NCBI RefSeq assembly: GCF_045310695.1
Contig: NZ_JBJIAA010000011.1
Span: 62,001-126,000, forward strand
Source: Clostridium_S neuense
GTDB lineage: Bacteria > Bacillota > Clostridia > Clostridiales > Clostridiaceae
Length of the DNA: 64,000 nucleotides
Direction: 5' to 3'
Of the stretch, positions 61,301 through 64,000 are shown one piece after another; the stretch's first letter is position 1; each line of letters begins with the position of its first letter. The translations under genes and the position numbers were made by a program. The notes below the pieces were generated by a model that did not search any database, was not told the origin of the DNA, and was given only the letters and a program-made list of their open reading frames with translations.

Positions 61301-61819
61301 TTACCTCCAAAAAAATAGCTTGCTTTCAATTACCTCCACAATACTTTTTCCTTGGTTACTTTCGCCATAGTTTTTTTGTAATTTTACACTATTTTTATTT
61401 AAATCCACAAAAACAGCTTTAGTATTATCTGGCTCAATCATATGTAATTCTTCTGTAGCTTTACTTTGTATCTCATCGATATTACTATACATCATAAGTC
61501 TTTTATTTAGGTCATCATTTTGGCTTTTTAAAACACTTGCTTTATCTTGTACATTTGCAAATTCCCTTTGTAGTGTATAAATTTTAGAATACCTATATAT
61601 AACAGTAAACCCTATTATAAAAGTGATAAAAATAAATGCAATAATTCTTGCCTGCCTTTTTAGCTGTATTTGTTTTTTTCTTCTAAGTATATCCTTCTGT
61701 GATTCTTTTATTTTCTTATACTTGTCATCCTCAGTAATTATTACTTCTTTTTTTTGGGGACTTAACGCTGTACTTCCTTCAACAGAAAATTTTTTACTTG
61801 TTATTATCACTTTATTCAC
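61301..61819 (-). CDS. ftsL: Cell division protein FtsL
   Basis: 172-aa bitopic protein: a basic cytoplasmic tail, a helix at about 58-76, then a short leucine-zipper coiled coil (YTLQREFANVQDKASVLKSQNDDLNKRLMMYSNIDEI). Part of the FtsL-DivIC-DivIB complex that activates the septal synthase. The N-terminal cytoplasmic part is longer than usual. The spoVD start lies six bases beyond its stop codon. Confidence 0.85.
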   Translation of the reverse strand: MNKVIITSKKFSVEGSTALSPQKKEVIITEDDKYKKIKESQKDILRRKKQIQLKRQARIIAFIFITFIIGFTVIYRYSKIYTLQREFANVQDKASVLKSQNDDLNKRLMMYSNIDEIQSKATEELHMIEPDNTKAVFVDLNKNSVKLQKNYGESNQGKSIVEVIESKLFFWR

Positions 61820-61844
61820 CTCACATAAATATTATAACTACTCT

Positions 61845-62777
61845 TTATATTTTTTCTGCTACCCTTAACTTTGCACTTCTACTTCTTGGATTAATGGTAA
61901 TCTCATCTTCAGAAGGTTCTATTGGTTTTCTTGTTATGATTTCAATTTTAGGCTTTTTCCCACACACACAGATAGGAATGTCAGTAGGACATGTACATGG
62001 ATTCTTAAGCTCTTTAAATTTATTCTTTACAATTCTATCTTCTAAGGAATGAAATGTAATTATGCACATCCTTCCACTACTTGATAATTTATCAACACCA
62101 TCCTCAATAGTGCTATTTAATATTTCAAGTTCACCATTTACTTCAATCCTTATGGCTTGAAAAGTTCTTTTAGCCGGATGCGGTCCTTGCCTTCTAAATT
62201 TAGCTGGAATGGCGCTCTTTATTACTTCAACAAGTTCAAAAGTAGAATTTATATTTTCTTCTTGTCTTTTGTTTACAATAAATTGTGCAATTCTCTTTGC
62301 AAATTTTTCTTCTCCATAATTTCTAATTACGCGATATAATTTATCTTCATCGTAACCATTTACAACATCAAAAGCAGAAAAGCTACTTTCTTTATTCATC
62401 CTCATATCAAGAGGTGCATCGTGCATATAGCTAAAGCCTCTTTCTGGTTTATCTAATTGATAGGAGGACACACCCAAATCCATTAAAATACCATCAACTT
62501 TTTCTATATTAAGCTCATTTAATATGTTTTTTATATTGTGAAAATTATCATGCACATATATTACATTATCGTACTCTTTAAGTTTTTCTTTTGCTGCATT
62601 TATTGCATCTGTATCTTGATCTATCCCTATTAATTTCCCCTTTTCAGATAACCTTTTTAATATTTCACTAGAATGTCCGGCTCCGCCAAGAGTACAATCA
62701 ACATATATTCCATCTTCTTTTATATTAAGTTCATGAATTGCTTCATTTAAAAGTACTGAAACATGTTTAAATTCCAT
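61845..62777 (-). CDS. rsmH: 16S rRNA m4C1402 methyltransferase RsmH (MraW)
   Basis: 310-aa SAM-dependent enzyme. VLLNEAIHEL, the SAM site YVDCTLGGAGHS, GILMDLGVSSYQLD, GFSYMHDAPLDMRMN, and the C-terminal RSRSAKLRVAEK are family-specific. ATG at 62775-62777 after AAGGAGA; an upstream ten-codon extension contains the site. Thirteen bases after mraZ. Confidence 0.96.
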   Translation of the reverse strand: MEFKHVSVLLNEAIHELNIKEDGIYVDCTLGGAGHSSEILKRLSEKGKLIGIDQDTDAINAAKEKLKEYDNVIYVHDNFHNIKNILNELNIEKVDGILMDLGVSSYQLDKPERGFSYMHDAPLDMRMNKESSFSAFDVVNGYDEDKLYRVIRNYGEEKFAKRIAQFIVNKRQEENINSTFELVEVIKSAIPAKFRRQGPHPAKRTFQAIRIEVNGELEILNSTIEDGVDKLSSSGRMCIITFHSLEDRIVKNKFKELKNPCTCPTDIPICVCGKKPKIEIITRKPIEPSEDEITINPRSRSAKLRVAEKI

Positions 62778-62790
62778 TTTAATTCTCCTT

Positions 62791-63219
62791 TTATATCCCA
62801 AGTTCACTCATTTTTTCAGCTATCTCTTCCATATTAATATCCGATTCATTATATTCATCCCATTTTTCTTTACTCCATATTTCAATCCTTGTTGATACTC
62901 CTATGCTTATGATTTCCTTATCTATACAAGCATATTTTATAAGACTTTGTGGTATTAAAGCTCTGCCCTGTTTATCAATGTTAACTTCATTGGCACCAGA
63001 AAAGAAAAATCTCACAAATGCCCTAGCATTACGATTTGTCAGTGGTAACTTTTTTAGTTTTTCCTCAAGCGATCTCCACTCTTCTATAGTATAAGCATAA
63101 AGGCATCCATCTAAACCTTTTGTAATAACAAAGCTTTCTCCAAGTTCATCTCTAAACTTAACGGGGATTATTATTCTATTTTTACTGTCCAATGCATGTT
63201 CATATTCACCTATAAACAT
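62791..63219 (-). CDS. mraZ: Transcriptional regulator MraZ
   Basis: 142-aa ring-forming AbrB-like protein that binds the promoter of its own operon. Two DxxxR motifs are visible, DSKNRIIIPVKFR and DKQGRALIPQSLI. ATG at 63217-63219 after GGGGTGG; an 18-codon upstream extension runs into the operator. First gene of the mraZ-rsmH-ftsL-spoVD-murE-murF-mraY cluster. Confidence 0.95.
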   Translation of the reverse strand: MFIGEYEHALDSKNRIIIPVKFRDELGESFVITKGLDGCLYAYTIEEWRSLEEKLKKLPLTNRNARAFVRFFFSGANEVNIDKQGRALIPQSLIKYACIDKEIISIGVSTRIEIWSKEKWDEYNESDINMEEIAEKMSELGI

Positions 63220-63245
63220 ATTTCCACCCCAATTATGTAAATAGT

Positions 63246-63275
63246 CACCACTTTCAACCACTTTTAACCACATAT
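63246..63275 (-). promoter_or_regulatory. MraZ operator: three GTGG repeats at 10-bp period
   Basis: On the minus strand GTGG occurs at 63268-63271, 63258-63261 and 63248-63251, exactly one helical turn apart. This matches the known direct-repeat binding site of MraZ. It lies about 30-55 bases before the mraZ start. Confidence 0.8.
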
Positions 63276-63456
63276 ATATATATTCTATAATAATATAAAA
63301 ATCCCTCCTTTTAAAGTTAAAACTTTAAAAATTTTAAACTTTTTTTCGAAAACTTTTTTATTATTTAACAACCAGTCTTTATATAGAGGCAAATAGGTTA
63401 AATTTTCAAAACGTTTAATTCTAAATCATTTCTTGTAACCCATAAGTTTACTAAAA
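63276..63456. other. AT-rich spacer upstream of mraZ
   Basis: Likely holds the mraZ promoter (TATTAT/TATAGAAT-like stretches near 63280-63300) and a small AAAGTTAAAACTTT palindromic patch near 63315. I could not choose one promoter with confidence. Confidence 0.35.
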
Positions 63457-63632
63457 GTACAGAGCACAGATGACAAAGTATAGTTGAGGTAGCTTTTGCT
63501 TTTCTCAGGTAAATCTTAGAATTTAGTAGTATCAGCTGTACTGAACACCATGTATGATGCGATTATATAAGTATAAGTTTTGGATATTTTGCAGCGTTAG
63601 AAAAAAATTATACTTAACTATCCACTCTCAAT
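63457..63632. repeat. Dispersed repeat family A copy 3
   Basis: Starts with AGTACAGAGCACAGATGACA, contains TTTTGCTTTTCTCAGG and GTATCAGCTGTACTGA, which align with GCTTTACTCATG and GTATCAGCTGTGCTGA of copy 1. It is diverged but collinear with copy 1. Confidence 0.65.
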
Positions 63633-63639
63633 TATCAAG

Positions 63640-63782
63640 CACTTCAAATTCATGCTAAAATTCTTAGATGTTTCCAGCTGTTTGAGCCAAAGGCGAGTTA
63701 TTGAAACATTTTAGAAGCTTAGGATTTTTTTATTTTAGATTCATAGAATTTTTTAATGCGACAAAGCATTGTTAATTCGCAC
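63640..63782. repeat. Dispersed repeat family B copy 2
   Basis: Read on the minus strand it aligns with 28087-28277: TTAACAATGC, CATTAAAAAAT, AAATCCTAAG, TTTCAATAACTC, CTCAAACAG and TCTAAGAATTTTA occur in the same order. It is shorter and lacks the perfect long hairpin of copy 1. Confidence 0.65.
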
Positions 63783-63795
63783 ATTTCTGATATTC

Positions 63796-63824
63796 TTGAA
63801 TTAATATATATTGTAGAGTATAAT
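63796..63824 (+). promoter_or_regulatory. Sigma-A promoter of ychF
   Basis: TTGAAT (63796-63801), a 17-base spacer and TATAAT (63819-63824), about 40 bases before the ychF start. Confidence 0.75.
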
Positions 63825-63864
63825 TTATAAAGATTAATAAGTTTAGAAGGGATGTTACATATAA

Positions 63865-64000
63865 ATGAGATTAGGAATTGTTGGACTGCCTAATGTTGGC
63901 AAAAGTACTTTATTTAACGCTATAACAAAAGCTGGTGCGGAATCTGCAAACTACCCATTCTGTACCATAGAACCTAATGTTGGAGTTGTAGCTGTTCCTG
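63865..64000 (+). CDS. ychF: Redox-regulated ATPase YchF, 5' part
   Basis: The first 45 codons read MRLGIVGLPNVGKSTLFNAI, then TKAGAESANYPFCTIEPNVGVVAVP, the unmistakable start of the Obg-family YchF (EngD/OLA1) ATPase with its P-loop GLPNVGKST. It binds ribosomes and prefers ATP. The gene runs off the right edge. AGAAGGG lies about 13 bases before the ATG. Confidence 0.93.
   Translation, partial: MRLGIVGLPNVGKSTLFNAITKAGAESANYPFCTIEPNVGVVAVP

Overview
The window is low-GC, AT-rich DNA of an endospore-forming, Gram-positive anaerobe of Clostridium sensu stricto. The gene order (spoIIM-xerD, spo0A-spoIVB-recN-argR-nadK-tlyA-dxs, OLE RNA, ispA-xse-folD-nusB, spoIIIA, efp, a pilus locus, rqcH, pyrR, the dcw cluster) matches my memory of Clostridium acetobutylicum closely. 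That species call is inference from recall; no database search was run. Almost all genes lie on the minus strand, so the window reads as a series of leftward operons. Many starts are TTG or GTG behind a strong AGGAGG-type site.

Region by region: 1-2.3 kb holds a truncated gene, a secreted metallophosphoesterase and phosphoglycerate mutase. 2.6-6.2 kb is a small accessory island: a sigma-70-like factor with a cotranscribed small region-4-like protein, two XRE regulators, a double-S1 RNA-binding protein and an unknown gene. 6.2-15 kb has two D,D-carboxypeptidases, the ytfI/ytfJ pair, scpA/scpB, purine nucleoside phosphorylase, xerD, spoIIM and spo0A. 15-27.4 kb carries spoIVB, recN, argR, nadK, tlyA, dxs, oapA, the OLE noncoding RNA, ispA, xseB, xseA, folD and nusB. 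27.6-34.4 kb has asp23, the complete spoIIIAA-AH operon and efp. 34.5-42 kb has an Xaa-Pro peptidase and a compact type IV pilus/type II secretion-like operon. 42-50.9 kb has rqcH, the PyrR-attenuated pyrR-uraA operon, rluD, lspA, a TraR/DksA zinc finger protein, mtn, divIVA, ylmG, sepF and yggS. 51-63.2 kb is the division and cell-wall cluster from mraZ to ftsQ with two DUF881 genes around sbp. The window ends in the first codons of ychF on the plus strand.

The genes work together around sporulation and wall growth. Spo0A commits the cell; SpoIIM, SpoIIIAA-AH, SpoIVB and SpoVD act during engulfment and cortex synthesis; the carboxypeptidases, Mur enzymes, MraY, FtsW, FtsL, DivIB, SepF and DivIVA build and position the wall. 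Dxs and IspA feed isoprenoid synthesis and flank the OLE RNA-OapA ribonucleoprotein locus.

The most notable items are the OLE RNA with its own promoter, a closing stem and the adjacent oapA; the sigma-like gene pair; a XerD with two altered catalytic positions; two families of diverged dispersed repeats, one forming a 190-nt hairpin; and readable control sites (PyrR attenuator, MraZ operator, a perfect Spo0A box). No tRNA, rRNA, transposase or CRISPR array was seen.
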